A stretch of DNA of 64,000 bases, taken from assembly GCA_003342895.1 (NCBI GenBank), contig PTFA01000017.1, forward strand, positions 1,828,402 through 1,892,401, written 5' to 3'. Positions 12,746-27,449 of this stretch are shown in pieces (within the stretch, counting starts at the first letter, position 1; each line of letters begins with the position of its first letter). The position numbers and the translations under genes are program-made. Below the pieces are notes generated by a model that searched no databases, was not told where the DNA came from, and saw only the letters and a list, made by a program, of their open reading frames with translations. The stretch is from Casuarius casuarius (Eukaryota; Chordata; Aves; Casuariiformes; Casuariidae).

Positions 12746-15700
12746 TTCTTCAGTGCAGGCTTCAGCTGTCTTGGCAGGTTTTCAGATTTTGAGCATCTGT
12801 GAACAGTGCAAAATAAAAAAACGCAAGAAGATAGATGACCTAAGAGATGACAAGGAAATGTAATTTAATCAAAAAAGACTGATTTAAGTCCTAAATTATT
12901 TACAAGGTTATTTCTGTAAATAAGATAATATGCATTGCCTCAGAAGCAAATAAATTATCAGATGTTCTGCATGCATCAGCATCTATCTTCAAAGGCAAAA
13001 GATAGTGAATTACGCAAAGCTTTACATATATTTATATTAATCTTTCCTTGCTGCAGACAGATATGGAATATCTATTGTGTGCTGCTTGATTTAAAATTCC
13101 ATGTGAGATACAGAGTCCTAGATTTGCTTTTTTTATTTTTTCATCTTGGGTATTGATAGAGGTTTCTTCTAAGCTTAAATAAAGCTTTCTTTATTACTGA
13201 ATTTCCTTTCTGGTTTTCAATAATGCAGGCAGCACACACTTTATAATTCAGACAGGGTTCTTATTAGTTCTCGAGTGCTGCTTTTTGTGAAGATATTTAG
13301 ACCGATGTTAGTAGGCGATTTAATATTAATAGATGACTGTATCAGCATATGGTATGGCTTATAGTAGTTCTGTAAGCAAACACGCTACTGCTGTCCCTAG
13401 CATAGAAAATAATTTTAGCCCTGAGGACAAAAATGAGCATTAGCCTGGAATTGGAAGTTCCCAGTAGCTGCAGCTGTGCTGTGGGATTACATCTCGATAG
13501 GAGGCACGACACAGAGGGCCGCAGCTGGGTGCAGCCTGCCAGGTGTGAGTTAGTTATCATCCCTCCATTGGGCACGGGCTGCCGGTGGAAGCTGCTTACT
13601 CCTCCTGCTTCCCTTCTCCAGGCAGCATCAGAGATTAACCGAAAAAGCTGTTCGGTGACTCCAGATTTTAGTGGGTATTTGACCATAAAACAGTCAAGCA
13701 AAGCGCGTAATGCAAGAGCTTTCAAAAATGTTGAACTCTAAGAGTACTGAGGGAGGTGTTAACATCTTTCTTCCCTGTGAGCATGTGTTGTTTACGTTGC
13801 TTTTGTCATCATGTGTTTTCGTGTGTCCCTTTCTACGTTATCTAAAAATACTTTCTTGGATAACACCAGCTGCTAGAAGCGCAGTTTCAATATTTGAAGA
13901 GGTGTGCGATAGCACTGGAGTATGTATGTGGGACTCTCTAAGCAAATGAAAATACCAGGTGGACCCATAGTGATGGTTCTAGTGACTGATGAAGCAATTA
14001 AAGCATTTTGCCTTTTGCCTAATATATATGAAAGCAAAGATGGAGCCACAAATGATCAGTGGGCTGAGATGACAGAAAGATTTTCAGCTGCTTACATGTA
14101 GATAGTACTTAAATGAGCCGTTTGAACAAGAAACATTTTTGTACCCATTCTTCCAAACTGATGGAAAATGTACACATCCTTCCACACAGGCGGAAGAGGG
14201 TTGTGGACTGACTGTCGTGTCTGTCTCCATACGCAGCTGGAATATAAGGTTAAACTCGTGACCATGTTATCCTGTTGTCTTGGCCTCTATAGTGAATAAC
14301 ATTAAGGCATACAGAACAGTGAGTTTATTGGTGGCAAATCATTTAGTAATTGTAAATCCTGTGGCCTGTTCAGAGTGCCAGTAGTATACTTCTAAAAGCT
14401 GTGTTTGTTTATGTTCTTATGCTTTAACAGTGGTTGGCATTTGTTACGTGGAGGAAGTTACAGACTAATGTTTTATTGTATTGACATTTGAAGGAGCATA
14501 TTTTTCTGCCCTTATACATAGGGAGTATCTGCAAAACACATCCAAGTGTCCCTGCTTTTTAAATTTTTTTTTTAGATTTTGTTATTGTAAAGGCACAAAT
14601 GCTTCCCTGCAGGATTTCAATTTTTATTGGTCATTCAAGAAAACAAAAAAATGGGGAAACAGTCAGAGAAAGCTGGAGAAGTAAGGTATTGCATAGTTGT
14701 GAGCAACTGCATTTAGGTTACGTGTGTAGTTGCCAACTACTGTATCATGTGAACTGGTATCTTTTCCTGAAGTTGTAAAGTGCTCGTTGCTCTCCATTTT
14801 CCATATATGCTGGAACAGCTGCTGTTCCCTTCTCTGCTGACTGAATCTGCCCTATCTTTCAGAGCACCTTTCCCTTTTTGCTTCTTAAGATGGAAGTAAT
14901 TGGAGACCCTTTTCATCTCTTAATGCCGAGTAATTCCTTTTTTCTCTTTTGTTTTTATGCAGTTCAGGATTATAACATATTTTTGTCATGTGGTTTGCAT
15001 CTGTCTACCTTGGCTGTTTATCTTGCAGTAACAACCTGGGCTGTGTTAAAAAATTAACAACTGTGGAAGAGATTTTCCAAAGTGCTTGAGAGACTTTAGA
15101 AGAAGGCTCCTTTTAGAGTCAACTTAAACTTTTATGAACCTAAATTTCTACATATGCTTGCAAATCTTCCACATGTTACTAACTTTTAAGTATGTTGGTC
15201 ACTATGGCCACATTAGGCCTCTAGGGGTAGATGGGAATCTCAGTAATGGGCCCCGGGGGTAATCATTTGTGATAAATACAGCAAAGATGACCAAGCAGTG
15301 GCTAACAAGCTGGTGGAAGACAATCATAGCTACTATTTAAGTGCTAATGGTGTTTTGTATGTAAAAATAAATCGGTGTTTTGGCAGCAAGCGTTTTTATC
15401 ATCCTAATTATTCTCCTAACAATCCTGCCTAATGCTAGATGTTCTTTGGCAGTGAAGTAATATACAAATGTGTGTGAAAGTTGTATGAAATGAAGTGAAA
15501 GCATAGGTGTGCTGACTACATGCTAGGATCCAGAACATAAGTCAGTGGACATGGTCTAATTTAAATGTTTTGCCTTTAGTGTGCAGTAAGTTTTCTGTAA
15601 GAAAACTCAAACTTTAAAAGAAATAGTAATATGTCTGGCTTGTGTCTGTCTGGACTGTGCACTGAAGTACAGATGCCTGAGATTGCCTGACAGGTAAATG

Positions 15701-18700
15701 ATGCAATCAAATAGGTTAATGAGAAATTTTTTTTTTTTTTTGAGCTTTTACATCACTTGCTTTATTAGCACTGTGGTACTGTGGAGTGACATAGAAATTA
15801 TTCTGGTGATGGTTAATTTTGTTTGATGCAAGTCTTAATTGGAGAGTCTTCCAGACCTTTAGGAATGTTTTTGTGTCTGGATAAATGCTCTGAAGTGAGG
15901 CAAAAAGTGATTAACAGATGAACCGGCACTAGAGTAGACGATACTCTGAGAGATTGAGACATAGTAGGACTTCTCTAAATGGCTTTTCAGTTTCTACCTG
16001 GGAGCTCTGTATAGACATGTAAGAACTCATGTCAGAGTCGCTTGAAAATGTAACTGAAAATTAATGAAGCTATAGAGGTGTAATGAAGGGGCTAAACTGT
16101 CCAGAAGAACTTTTTCTTGTAAGAGGTGATGTACCAAAAATAACCTCAGAAAGTCATTAAGTTGAGTATGCCTGGAAGCCTGAAAGAAAATCTTAGGGGA
16201 GTTTGACATGAAGTTGCTGGGATTCAGTGTGCTAACAGCAGTATGAGATTCAACTTTTAAAGTAACTTTTAATAGTGGCATCTTGTTCTGTGGCTTGCCT
16301 AGCGCTTCTTCAGCCCTAAAGAAAATGTATTGCACTGGCAATTCAATTTGTCACTGTTCATGTGTGTCATTGCGTTAGTATTAATGATAGCAATCAAGCA
16401 AACCCCTTACACTCGGAGAGGGATATAAACCTCTGCATGCACTCAGTAGTGGAGGATTTTGAGGTATAAGGTCTGCTTTCTATGAGAACTAAAGGTACAA
16501 GGCAGTAAGGAAGGGATTGAATGCTATACCTTTGGACTATTTTGGTTAGCCACCCTCTTGATAAAGTAGAGCTTGTTTGAATGTGTTAGAATCTCGCAAA
16601 AAAGGTCAGAAGAACATGACCAAGCAACCATGATGTTTGCACAGCATCTTTTGAAAATGACACTACCTTAATGAACTGAGTTACTAGTTGCCTTCTTATG
16701 ATGAGCATTTGCTTGTAATAGTTCATTTGGCAGTTTAGTTTGCTAAAAGTGAATGCTTATAAATAACACAGAAGCTTGTTTGAATGATGAGAACAACCAA
16801 AATTCTACGGGAAAATTCCTGTGACATTTGGAGTTTCTCACCACTAAAAGCTAAGGATGCTGCAGAGCAGGCTAGAAATGGATATTGGGAAACACTTTTT
16901 TCCCCTTTATCTCTAGCATTGCCTAGAGTGACTTGTTCTGCTCCTGCATTATACATGCTGGGTGGTGACTTCCCCAAAACACATAGCCCATTTCTGTTGA
17001 TCTACATTGGAGAACAGTGATACCCATCTGATCTGGCTGATCTAGAAATACTTGTCCTGTGCTTGGGGAATGAACTATCCCGTGTGGCTACTGTGGGACT
17101 GTTTCTTTTAGAAGATATTGTGGAGCAGTGAAAGTCAGTTTTCACTTTTGTTATACTGAGATACCTTAATGCGAAACCTAGCTTGAGCTCAGCTATCGTG
17201 TAGCTGAGGCTTCAGTGGGCCAGCAACAGCAAGAGTAATTGCTTTGTTTTGACTTACTGTTTTTTATTTATTGCTCTCTTGAACATATATTCCAAGGCAC
17301 TTGGGCAGCCCTCAGATAACACAGGACATCAAAACATACCCTTTTAGAAAGGCAGGTTATTTTAGGTTATAGCATTTTCACAACGGTAGGTAAGAAATAA
17401 TAACCAGTCTGACCACGAGCAGTGCAATTGAGGGGTCCTCCTGCCATGCTCTTCCTTTAGCAGAGCTGGAGGCCGGGCAGTTGCATGATGGCATGCTGAG
17501 CTGATGCGTGTCACCAGCTTGGCAAGCAGCACTGGCACAGTTCTCTCCTCTGCAAGGTCTTGAAAATGTCGTGGCTACCTGCCACCAAAGGCACGTGCAT
17601 GAGTGTGGCCCTCCAGTTGCCGATCAAGTGATAACTGTCTCGATATAAGAGTTGCAGAAGCAGACCCATTACGTTGGACTGGGCAAATCATTTTCCTGGT
17701 TTACAAGGGTAGTTTCACTCCTAAGCATCCTAGAATTTAGGATGTGTCTCGATTTATGGTCCAAGGCAAATGTGATATAACTTCCTAGATTTTAGGAATA
17801 CTTCTGGATAAGAAAGTGATGTGTCTGCTTTGCTTGTGGATGTGTTGATTTTTTTAGTTTAACTTTGTTGCCCTTAATGGCTTCAAAAGGAATATTTAAA
17901 TTGTATATCTAATTGTAAATGTTTATGTAATATAAACTGTATGTGTAATAAATTATATTCTAGAGGAAATGTTATTTTAGGTTAAAAATCTGTGTGATGT
18001 GCTAAGTGCGAAATATAAAAGAGATGTTCATTTTTCAAGTGTTGTTGTTTTATTGCATGTGTTCATTTTGTAATAGCTCTTGTGAATGCAGCAGCTGAAA
18101 AATTAGTTGCTGTAATCTTTGCGTCTTTCCTTCATTTCTTGAGGCATTTGTCTGATTCATGTTGTTACTACTGGAGTGAAAATAAAATCCTGATGATGGG
18201 TTTTTAGCCCTTGATAAGAGTGGCTCACTTGAAACGGGTGTAGCAAAGGTCAGAGCAAGGCCTACATCGTAATGCCATTGCAGAATTTGAGAACCTGTCG
18301 TAAAACACTGATACTCTGATAGCTAAAAATGAAGTGGTATAGCTGTTGCCATCTTAAAAAAAAGGCTTATTTAAGTTGTTCTGGATTTTTTTTTAGGCAA
18401 GTTGGGCAGAAGTCAATCTTCAAGGCAACAAACTAGTTGTTATGTAATGCATAATAGTAATGCAGAAAGTTAGTATTTCTGCAGTTTACTATGTAGGCAA
18501 CCATGTGATTTGATTTAAATCAGTTTACTTATGAAAGAGAGAACACAAATTAAGCTGAATGTGCGAAATGGTACCACAATTCGAGCTGTTAGCTCTCATT
18601 CACTGTATTTTGCAAAGTGCTGCCATTCACAGGCATTTCAAGTGGTGTGAATGATGTGATGGGACATAAAAGAAGTGGTCAAGACGCAACAGCAATTTGC

Positions 18701-19517
18701 ATTTATTTTGGGGTTAGTCAAACATTTATTCTCAATTCAAAGAAGCAGTAAAGAGCAAAATAGTCAACTGGATCTCAAAACCTGGCTGATGAGATAACAT
18801 TCTGTGATTATCCCATGACAACGTAAGATCTGTGCAAGAACAGAAAGAGAAAAGAGCTTTTATGAGCTGATTGCAAGTCTCGTTGTGTCTCTACTTTTGC
18901 ATTTTGAAACTTCCTCTCCCGTCCGGGAAAAAATACTCTTTCAAGCTTGTGTACCTCTTGCTGCTTTTTGGAAAAGCTAATTTACTGCTGCTGATATCTA
19001 CTGCCCCCATTTTTTCTTGAAACTCCTTACACAGTCAGTTTGTGTGAATTGTATAGTAGCCAGTATAGAAAATCTTTTTGCAATTTTTTCTGTGGCAGTC
19101 TGAGTATGAGAAAAGTGCGAGAACTTGTGTTAGGGTAATAGGCCCCCTGTCTGACAGGCACTAACTGTGTAAGAAATGATGGGACTCACAGTGCCAGGCA
19201 GTGAGACCGAGTGCGTGGGACATGAACTAAGTGACAAAGTCACCCTGTTGAGTAGGAGCCTTGGTTTGCCCAGCGAGGACAGCAGTATCTGCTGTTTCTT
19301 GTAATACGTTGCTTATGATAGATGCTGAATGAGAGCGACAAGCTTTTATTACTGAGAATGGGCAAGAGAATGCATTGCTTGAAAAAGAGGTGTTTAAAGG
19401 CACCACTTGCTTTCGAGGAATGTTTTTGAATCTTTTCCAGCTGTAGCAAATAGTTTGTTTTCGAAGCAAGTGAGAAGCTGAACAAACTTGTCCAGTCTTT
19501 CTGAGGCCTGAGTAGCT

Positions 19518-19541
19518 CCTTTTAAATTACAATTTAAAAGG
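19518..19541. repeat. Perfect 24-base palindrome (11-base arms, 2-base spacer)
   Basis: CCTTTTAAATT-AC-AATTTAAAAGG. The arms are exact inverse complements and pairing stops at the flanking bases. It lies in a region with no exon or known repeat. The AT-rich arms would allow a cruciform, or it may be the footprint of a palindromic element end. Confidence 0.85.
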
Positions 19542-20946
19542 CCTGTTTGAAACCCTGTCACTGAGTTCCAATTTTTGTCTTGTGAGGGCATGTTTTAGCC
19601 TTAATACTGATCCAAAATGCTCATTTACAGCTTGAAGCCCCAAAAGATAAAGTTCCAGAAGTAGTAGCTTTAATGAACATGCACATTTTTGGTTCTGCAT
19701 GTGGTTAAGTTAATGTGTAGAAATACAGAATTTTATACTTGCTCTCTAGAAGATAGAGCATAAAATATGCAGGCTGTATGGCAAGGCCAAGTGTTCCTGT
19801 AGGAATTTGGACTTGCTTATTCCAATTTGCTAGTAATAGCGGGGCGATGGTTTGACGACATTCTTGATGCTATACTTACAGAAGCTTCTGTACCTTTTAT
19901 ATACATTTTTTAAATTTCAGACTCAATTTTTTTTTTGTGGTGTAGAATTTTTTATGGTTGAACTGTGCATGTGTCTTTTGAGTTTGTTTACAGTTAATTT
20001 TGTAACATTTGCTTCTGCTTCGGATTAGGCTTTAATAATGATCTTTCCTTCACTAATGTTTCAGTGCAGTCTGTCGAGCGCACAAACCTGGCTCCTACTG
20101 TGGCACACAGAAGTGCTGCTCCACTTCTCAGCTAATTAATGCTTTTTTTTTTCCTAAAAGCATTTGACCACTAGTACTATGTTGTTGCTGTAAGTTGCTT
20201 CCAGTAATTATTTCTGTAATGTGAAACATTTGCACGTGATAATCAAGACCTGAGTCGTATCGTTGTATGTTTCTAACAAAAGACTGAATTTATTGAATGA
20301 TCCACAATTAGCCATTTTTCTGACTGTGGACGCTTTAGAATGTGATGGTGACAAAAACGTGTCTGCCGGGCTTCCAGGTTCCTCACAGACCAATCTTGGT
20401 CATAAAATTCACAGCAGCAACCAGATGGCCGAAACCTGGATGTCTTGCTGTGGAGTCTAGCAAGAGCAAGCAGACTCTTCACTAATAGTAGAACATTAAC
20501 ATGCTCACAGTAACCTCTTACTAACAGCGGTGGCATATTGCATTGTGGCTTAATCATGTTTAGTGGAGTCCTGCAATCTCCGTGATTCAGCTGCGCACAT
20601 CAAAGTGGAGCATTTTCCAGTTCATCTGCTTGTAGAAAAACACAGCAGTTTTACATAACACGATTGCCAGGAGTACTAGAAGCACTTCCCTCGCTTCCCT
20701 GGAGTTTATCATTCTCTTCTCTAGTGTAATAATTTCACAAATTTGAAATAATTTTTCTCCTTTTTTTGCACTGAAATAGTCACAGCTTGCTTCTGTTTTC
20801 AGCTAGGTAGGGAACAGACCTCAGCTGGGGTTTTTGGTTGTCCATCCCAAAGCCTTCACCCTTCCAACAGCACGTGGGTGATGAGAGAGCTGGAATTGAC
20901 ATGGCGTAGCCCAGGTCGGAAAAACACTGCCAAATTCCTCCGAGGG

Positions 20947-20989
20947 GAAGAAAAAAAAAAACAGGAAAAAAAAAGGGAAAAAAAAAGAT
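20947..20989 (+). repeat. A-rich purine tract
   Basis: Three A-runs are separated by CAGG and GGG, an almost pure purine strand about 43 bases long. The Lys-rich open frame across it is an artefact of composition. Confidence 0.9.
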
Positions 20990-22311
20990 TGAAACTGGGA
21001 CCTGACAGTTCTGGGGCCTTTTTAAATAACAGTTGTATTTATACTAGTGAGTGGCTGTAAGATGGGATGAAGTCCTTGTGTTGTGGAACGTAACAACAAA
21101 ATCCCTACTGGCATTGAGTGTGGCTAGGTTTTTATCTGAAGTCTCTTAACATTATCTTTTTTATACTTAAAAAACTAATGTTTTTATGCTAGCTATCTAT
21201 TTGCTTTTAATTAGGTAACTCCGTTTCACAAAAGTACCTACTGAGGGTAGTGTTTTTAAGAAGAATTTTACCCGGAAGTAAGTTAGTAGCTCAATCTTTT
21301 TCTCAAAATTTGCATTGTAATATACAGTTCACTGACTTCTAACAAAAAATAGATGATGCTGTAACTGTTGAGGCCAGCAGCCCAAAACAACTATAACCAA
21401 ACCAAACTGTACTCTACCAAACTATAACTATAACCAAAACTCCATCAGTATCGTCAAAATAAATTAACATACAGCCTAAAAGTATATACGCCTTCCCTTA
21501 GTTGTACAGTAGTTGGCTTTTGTCTTTTTGCACAACATTAAATTTAGGACTGGTTTCAAGCTGAGTCATATCACAGCCCAGCTTGTCTCACCAGAAGACA
21601 CAGTGGACTGAACCAGTTCCCCTGAGCTACGGATTTAGCTCTGAAAGTAGGAGATGGGAAGTGCAACTGGGGTTGATGGGCAGTTTATGCTGCACACAGG
21701 GAAAACTGAAGTAGAAAACCAGGAACTCTTCCTCCAGCTTGTCATTTTCCTCATAATAGACCTGCCAGAAAGGGGCTGCTTTGTCAAGCAATTTTACCGA
21801 GTTCAGTTACTTTAAGGACAAAACAAGATCTCGGTTTCTCTCAGTGGTTCCCCCAAGCCTGCCCAGCAGGCCCAGGAGGGAGGGAAGGCTATTGCCTGCA
21901 GGGAGCTGCTCAGTGCTTAGGATGTTTGCAATTATTTAGGTGCAGGGGAAAAATCTTTAGGCGCCTCACACTGCAGATCTTGACTCCAGCCTCTCCTGGT
22001 CCCAGACCTGGTACGTGCAATTTCCATAGCAACATTCCTGCTTAAAAAAAACAGAAAAGCAGGAACAATTGGGTTGAGTTTTTGTCTGAGGTGTAAAGGT
22101 ATCTATACGTGCCTTTTTAGAGCAGATCCAATTACAAAACTGTATGGCCTAGTTTTGAAGAGATTGTAAAACATTTAGGTGTACATTGTCAGCAACGAGA
22201 GGTGTAGACATCTGCTCCTTGGTTCTGTTCTCTGAAGGTTCTTTATTGAATATAATTTTTCTGCTCTTTATTGAATACTTGTCCTGTGTTATGAAACAGA
22301 TTCTTTTACTT

Positions 22312-22331
22312 AAAAAAAAAAAAAAAAAAAA
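22312..22331 (+). repeat. A20 homopolymer
   Basis: Twenty A in a row. No target-site duplication or retro-copied gene was recognised to its left, so it is treated as a simple run and not as a processed-pseudogene tail. Confidence 0.95.
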
Positions 22332-25300
22332 GTACAGATTTGTAGATTTGTATGCATAGTTGATGGAAACAAGATCATATATTTCCTAAAGCCTACTATT
22401 ATTACCTTGTGTTAGTTAAAGTGACCACATGTTTTTCACTGACACTAACAGAACAGGGTACAAAGATGTTGGCGATCGATGAACATTAAGCTCTACAGAA
22501 TCTACTGCATAACCTGTTAGCATGCATTTATATCAGCATCTGTCTCATTATATAAGTGTTATGCTTAAAAAAATTAGTTTGTATTTGAAAATTCCAGTTT
22601 ATTTTTAAGTAGTTTAATTATTTACTCAACTGCCATTGTGCATTTCATGAAATCCCAAATTGTCACTGGGTAACTCTTCCCCGTGTCTTGAAAGCAGTAC
22701 GTAAGCACCAGTTTGGCTTGTTATGTAGCATTGGCTCAGCTTTGGTGACCCTTACCAAGGTAGGCGCTCAGGAAGACGATATAGTGCTGTCGTCTTTTTG
22801 TATTCATTGCTAATGCTAATGTGTTGCCTAAATGTCTGGGAATGATTCTCTCTGTTGCATGGGTAAAGCTGGAGGAGACCTTTGAGTCTGGTGCTAGTCC
22901 ACCATTGCAGGCAAGCACATAGTTTTTAGAAACCGATCGAACAGTACTTTAAAACAAATTAGATTTGTTCCCTGGAAGATCTTTTTCAAGTCTCTAAATA
23001 CATGTTTATTCCTTTTTGCCATCTCATCTAACTCGAGACATTTTAAAGTGAGATGTCAAAGTCTGATCTAGCCACACCAGTAGAAAAAGGCACCTCCAGA
23101 GAGTCATTGCTCTGCTATGTTAGTTGCCTTTTTTATAAGGAGGCTAAATGCCCTCTGGAGGAATTTAGTCTCTCTCCATTTTAATCTGCTCCTGAGTGAT
23201 AGGCTCAGATTTAGACATCCCGCTCAGGGACACCTGTGCCAAGACAGGTGAATCTCAGGACACAGATGAAAAAGTATGGGGTCAGCAAAGCCCCTTGCTT
23301 ACACAGCTCCAAGCCAGCGGTCGCTGAGTACTCAGAGAAGGGGCTCAGCTGTAGGGCAGGGTGATGTAGCCCCATGTGGGCTGCGCTGGCGTTGGCAGTC
23401 AACAGCTGCGGCTGAGGCAGGCGTCTGTCGTTGCTCTTCAGGCACGTCCACAGCCTTGCACATTCACAATGCAGGCAAGGCTGTTTTCTTGCCTCCCTTG
23501 CCAGGTCTGCAGAAATTTTGTAACAGTTCGGTGGTTTTGACACAGCCCTTATAAGGAGCGACGTCCGGCATGCTTTGCAGCGCCAGTGTCGAACGCTTGG
23601 TGCCATTGTTTCAGGTGCAGCAGGCTCTGCAGTTACCGCTTTTGTAACCCTCTTGTATGTGTGCAGCAAATTCTTTTGCAGCGGTGTGACTTATTTTAAG
23701 AAACAGAGTGCACAAACTTGGCACGTGAATTTTTTTTTCAAGGTTTATTAAAACTACGTCAAATGAGAGCCGGTGTTATTCACGAGAGTGAGTGACATTA
23801 TTTCTGCATGATAGCTTGTTCCGAGTAAAGTATAGCATGGTTGGCTCCCAACCTGCAGCTCATAGGTGTTTTGTCTTCAAAACCCTTTTGATGTTGGGAA
23901 ATTAAAAAGTCTAAAAGTGCAACCAGCAGGAACAGCACAGTATGGTGTTGCCTGCAGCAGGTTATTTGCTACAGATTGTTACCCGTAGGCCAGTACAAGT
24001 TCACTGATCTTTTTTTTTTCTTCGTCTTTTTAAGCATTTCAAAGATCAGCAAGGACTTTGCAACACACCTTTCCCAATTTTAAAGTACTGGATTTATTAC
24101 CTCTCTTCACCCGTCAGTAACTTTTTGCTTGCAAGTAACTCAGTTGTTTATGCTCAAGTGTCAATAAAAATGTGAAAAATCTCCTACAAAATGTTTTCTT
24201 CATTAATTTACAAGTAAGAAAAACCGGATTAGTTTGGAAAGTATCTGCCGTCTTCATTGCAAAATTGCTGCCCATATGGTTTAAAATTAACTTTACACCG
24301 ATGGATCAAATTCAAAACATTTTAATGTCATAGCGCATAATTTGTGTGTCTCAGATGACTAACAGACTGTATTAGTACTCTGCAGTAAGTGGTGATATTA
24401 GCGGACGAGAGCAAGGCCGAGAGAAGACCAAGACTTCAGTGTTTCTATCCAAACTGCTTGTTAGTTGACCCAGTTGGTCTGTCTTATTCCCGAGGAGGTT
24501 ACCTTTGGAGACTTTCTGCCAGTTAGAAAAGAGACAAAACACCTGTGATGCCAGCGTGGGAATATTCTTTTTGCAAAAAAAGTTTTTCTTTGCTAATAGG
24601 TTTTGTATATGTTCTGCTTGTTGACTCTGCCCTCTTTTCAGATCAGCTGTTTTTGCAGAAATCTCAGAGCACTATGTTACCCGTGTTGCTTTAGCACACA
24701 AAAAAATAGATACCCCTTCTGCTGTATGTGGCTCTTCACACAGCACCTGGGGCCCAGCAGCACCTTCTCCTTAAAGCCAAAGGGATTCGCTGCTGGATGT
24801 AGACCACAGGGAGGAACTAGTTGGTACTTAGACTATTTGCCTCTTGTTGACTCACTGGTATCTGTTTCGGTGTTCCTTTGGGAAAGATTTGGGAAGAAAG
24901 GGTGAGCAGTGAGACGACCAGGAGGCTAATTTTACAAGTCTTTGTGACAGGTTTTGAGGAAGGCTTAACTGTAGTACAGATTAAGCGTGGTGGGTGGGTC
25001 TCTCTTCTTAGGTATCGTGCTGCCTCTTAGAAGTATCATACAGCTGCTGTGAATATTAACGCCCAAGCCAGCGGGACTGTAAATTTGTGATCTCCATAGT
25101 TGTATTTAGCAGTTCTTTCAGGTTTGGGGAGCTTGTAGCTGTACAAATGTATATTTAACTGCAGAACAGCTAAGAGGAGAAGGAAAGGAAAAAAGTGTTA
25201 TTCTCCCAATCTATAATAAATCACAAGCTGGGACTGAAAGCATTTACAGAGCTTGCCTAAGGCCCTAGTAGGTCTGAGTGGTAAAGCAAGGGGGAACACT

Positions 25301-27395
25301 TGCCTCTGTTATCCTTTCTGCTGGATTGCACTTGCTGTGTAGTTCTTCCACTTAAGTGTCGTCGTTTTTCCTTGGATTCTGAACGTATCATTTTGGTAGT
25401 GAATCTGAATGAAACCCAACCTCAAACCTAAGTTTTTTGTTGTTGTTCTGGTTGCTGTTTTTAAGGTTTTTGTTTCTTAGCGTGTAGAATATATGCTTAG
25501 TTGGTTCCTTTACAGAGTGCTGGAAAAATTCCGTTTTTTTTAATCATACAGCAAAAGGGTACGGTAAAGAGAAACACATGGATGGACAACATTTTCTGTA
25601 TATACTCAAGTGCTTTCCTGATTTGACCCTGCTTTTATGAATTTGTAGAAAGAGTGATTGCACTGCTTACTGGCATTAGGCTGCCGTTCTGCATAGCAAG
25701 CATGCCTTGGATGGCAGTGGGGTCTGCTAGGGTCTTTTGAGTGTGAGGCACATCAGAAGCTGGGGTGAAGGAAAACCCTGAGTCTCTTCCTCCGTTGTGT
25801 ACCTTATCCATGTTGTCGCATGTACCCACCGAGCACAGGCATGCTGCAGGGCTAGCCTGCCTTTCTCTCTGCTTCAGCGTTTGGTGGCAGCATGAGGTGA
25901 GGAGCAGGATGCACAGCGGTGACTAGGGCCAGCGCTCCAGCCCCCGGGAGCTGCAGCTTTCGTGGAGCTGCTCAGGCTTTCAATGAGTCGCTCTGCCACC
26001 ATTGCTGCCTTTGAGCATCTGATCTTGTCATTTCATCAATAGCGATAAATGCAGCCTTTCTCTAGAATTTTCCGTAGCAGTCATAAAACCTGCACTGGAG
26101 GGGGAAGGGATTCATACAGTTTTAACATGAACATCCAGAGGTGGTTTTTATTTCTTGCTCTCCCAGCAGTCTCAAAGATATTCACCCAGAAGTCGCACAA
26201 TATTGATTATAAGGTACTGTGGCAATGGACATTTGTCACATCAGTCAACAGTCACTACTTCATGTTAGAAATCATACAGTGGGAATGTTATCTTTAGGAA
26301 AAATAACCATCTTTCTTTTGCACAATTGAAGAAGCACTTGATACAGGAGATATTTATATTTAAGTTATTTTGGATGCAGTTGTGTAAAATTGTCAGTTTA
26401 GGTTCAGTTTAATTTAAATGGTAAGAATGAACAGTCATCTGTAGGTGGGGAAAAAGCCAGTGTGAGCAGGTTTGGTTACATGGCATGAAGGCATTGATTT
26501 TTAACACTGAAAGAGCTGTTGTTCATGCAGTATTACAGTGGCAGTAAAAAATGTCGTCATAACGTAGCCAAATTCAATACTTTCCCCTCTGCCTTCTTTC
26601 TCTACTTTTAGCTAACAGATTTTCTTTAAAAAAACAAACAAACTGTTCTATGACTTTATTACCTGTTCATCCTAGGGTAGTATTATCAAGGAATGCTGTT
26701 GCAGGGGAAATAACAAACTGACCATGAGATCCATTGTTGTAATTTAATGTCAGTTTGAGGCCATTCTCAGACAGTGTTTGTACAGCTGATTTTGGTAGGC
26801 CTTAGCTAACAGCTAAATGTACTTTCTCATATGCTATTTTTGTTCATGTGGAGTGTGTGTATATGTGTGCATGTGTGCATCTGTATGTAAAAATAATATG
26901 ACATAGTATGGTTTCTATATTGCAAAGCTTCTAGGGAAGAGGTGAATCCGTGAATTCTGAGTTTTGAGTGGTTTATCTCTCTCTGCCTCCTCCTCCTCCA
27001 TATCTCAGCATGGTTATGATTCTTTCATTCCAGTGAGTTTTCCTTCAACTTGCTTCAGCAACTTAATTTTGGGAGGTTCTCTCCTCCACTCTGCTGCAGA
27101 TCATACAACTATAAATCATATGTGTGTCGTGGATTTGGCAAACAAAGTTCTGAGAGTGGGTCTTTTCATTTGTCTGTCTTGCTGAAAAATGTGATGGCAG
27201 AAGGGTCAGGTAAAGGGTCTTACTGTTACTCAGAGCTATGAATTCAAGCCTCTCTCCAGTGGTGTGTTCAAAGCTGCACCCTCACACCAGCTTTTCATGG
27301 GAGCCTGGGTGTCCAAGCTGGAGATCTGACATCATTCTCGATGGCTGGTTGATTATCAAGATCAGCATGCCTTGAGCACCCTAATGCAATGACAC

Positions 27396-27428
27396 CACCA
27401 GCCGCTCGAAGGTCTGCTTGACGTTGAT
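27396..27428 (-). pseudogene. 11-codon RAB3-like fragment at the gap edge
   Basis: On the minus strand this reads INVKQTFERLV without interruption, which I recognise as the segment near the C-terminus of RAB3A/RAB3C GTPases (normally preceded by Asp/Glu-Asn and followed by an Asp and an ICEKMSE-like helix). The next codon is Val instead of the expected Asp, and a stop follows after VSLH. The rest of a RAB3 exon would run into the gap. CpG and GC content are higher than in the surrounding intron. It is either a tiny retro-copied fragment or, more likely, foreign contig-end sequence joined at the gap. No functional gene. Confidence 0.5.
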
Positions 27429-27429
27429 G

Positions 27430-27449
27430 NNNNNNNNNNNNNNNNNNNN
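27430..27449. other. Assembly gap (20 N)
   Basis: Twenty undetermined bases. The right flank begins with a G-run (GGGGGGGAGGG), a common cause of sequencing dropout; the left flank carries an out-of-place coding-like fragment (see 27396-27428). The true gap length is unknown. Confidence 0.99.

Noticed and set aside
20878..21060. 60-codon plus-strand open frame rich in Lys and Glu
   Set aside because: Runs through the A-rich purine tract; no domain or splice context.
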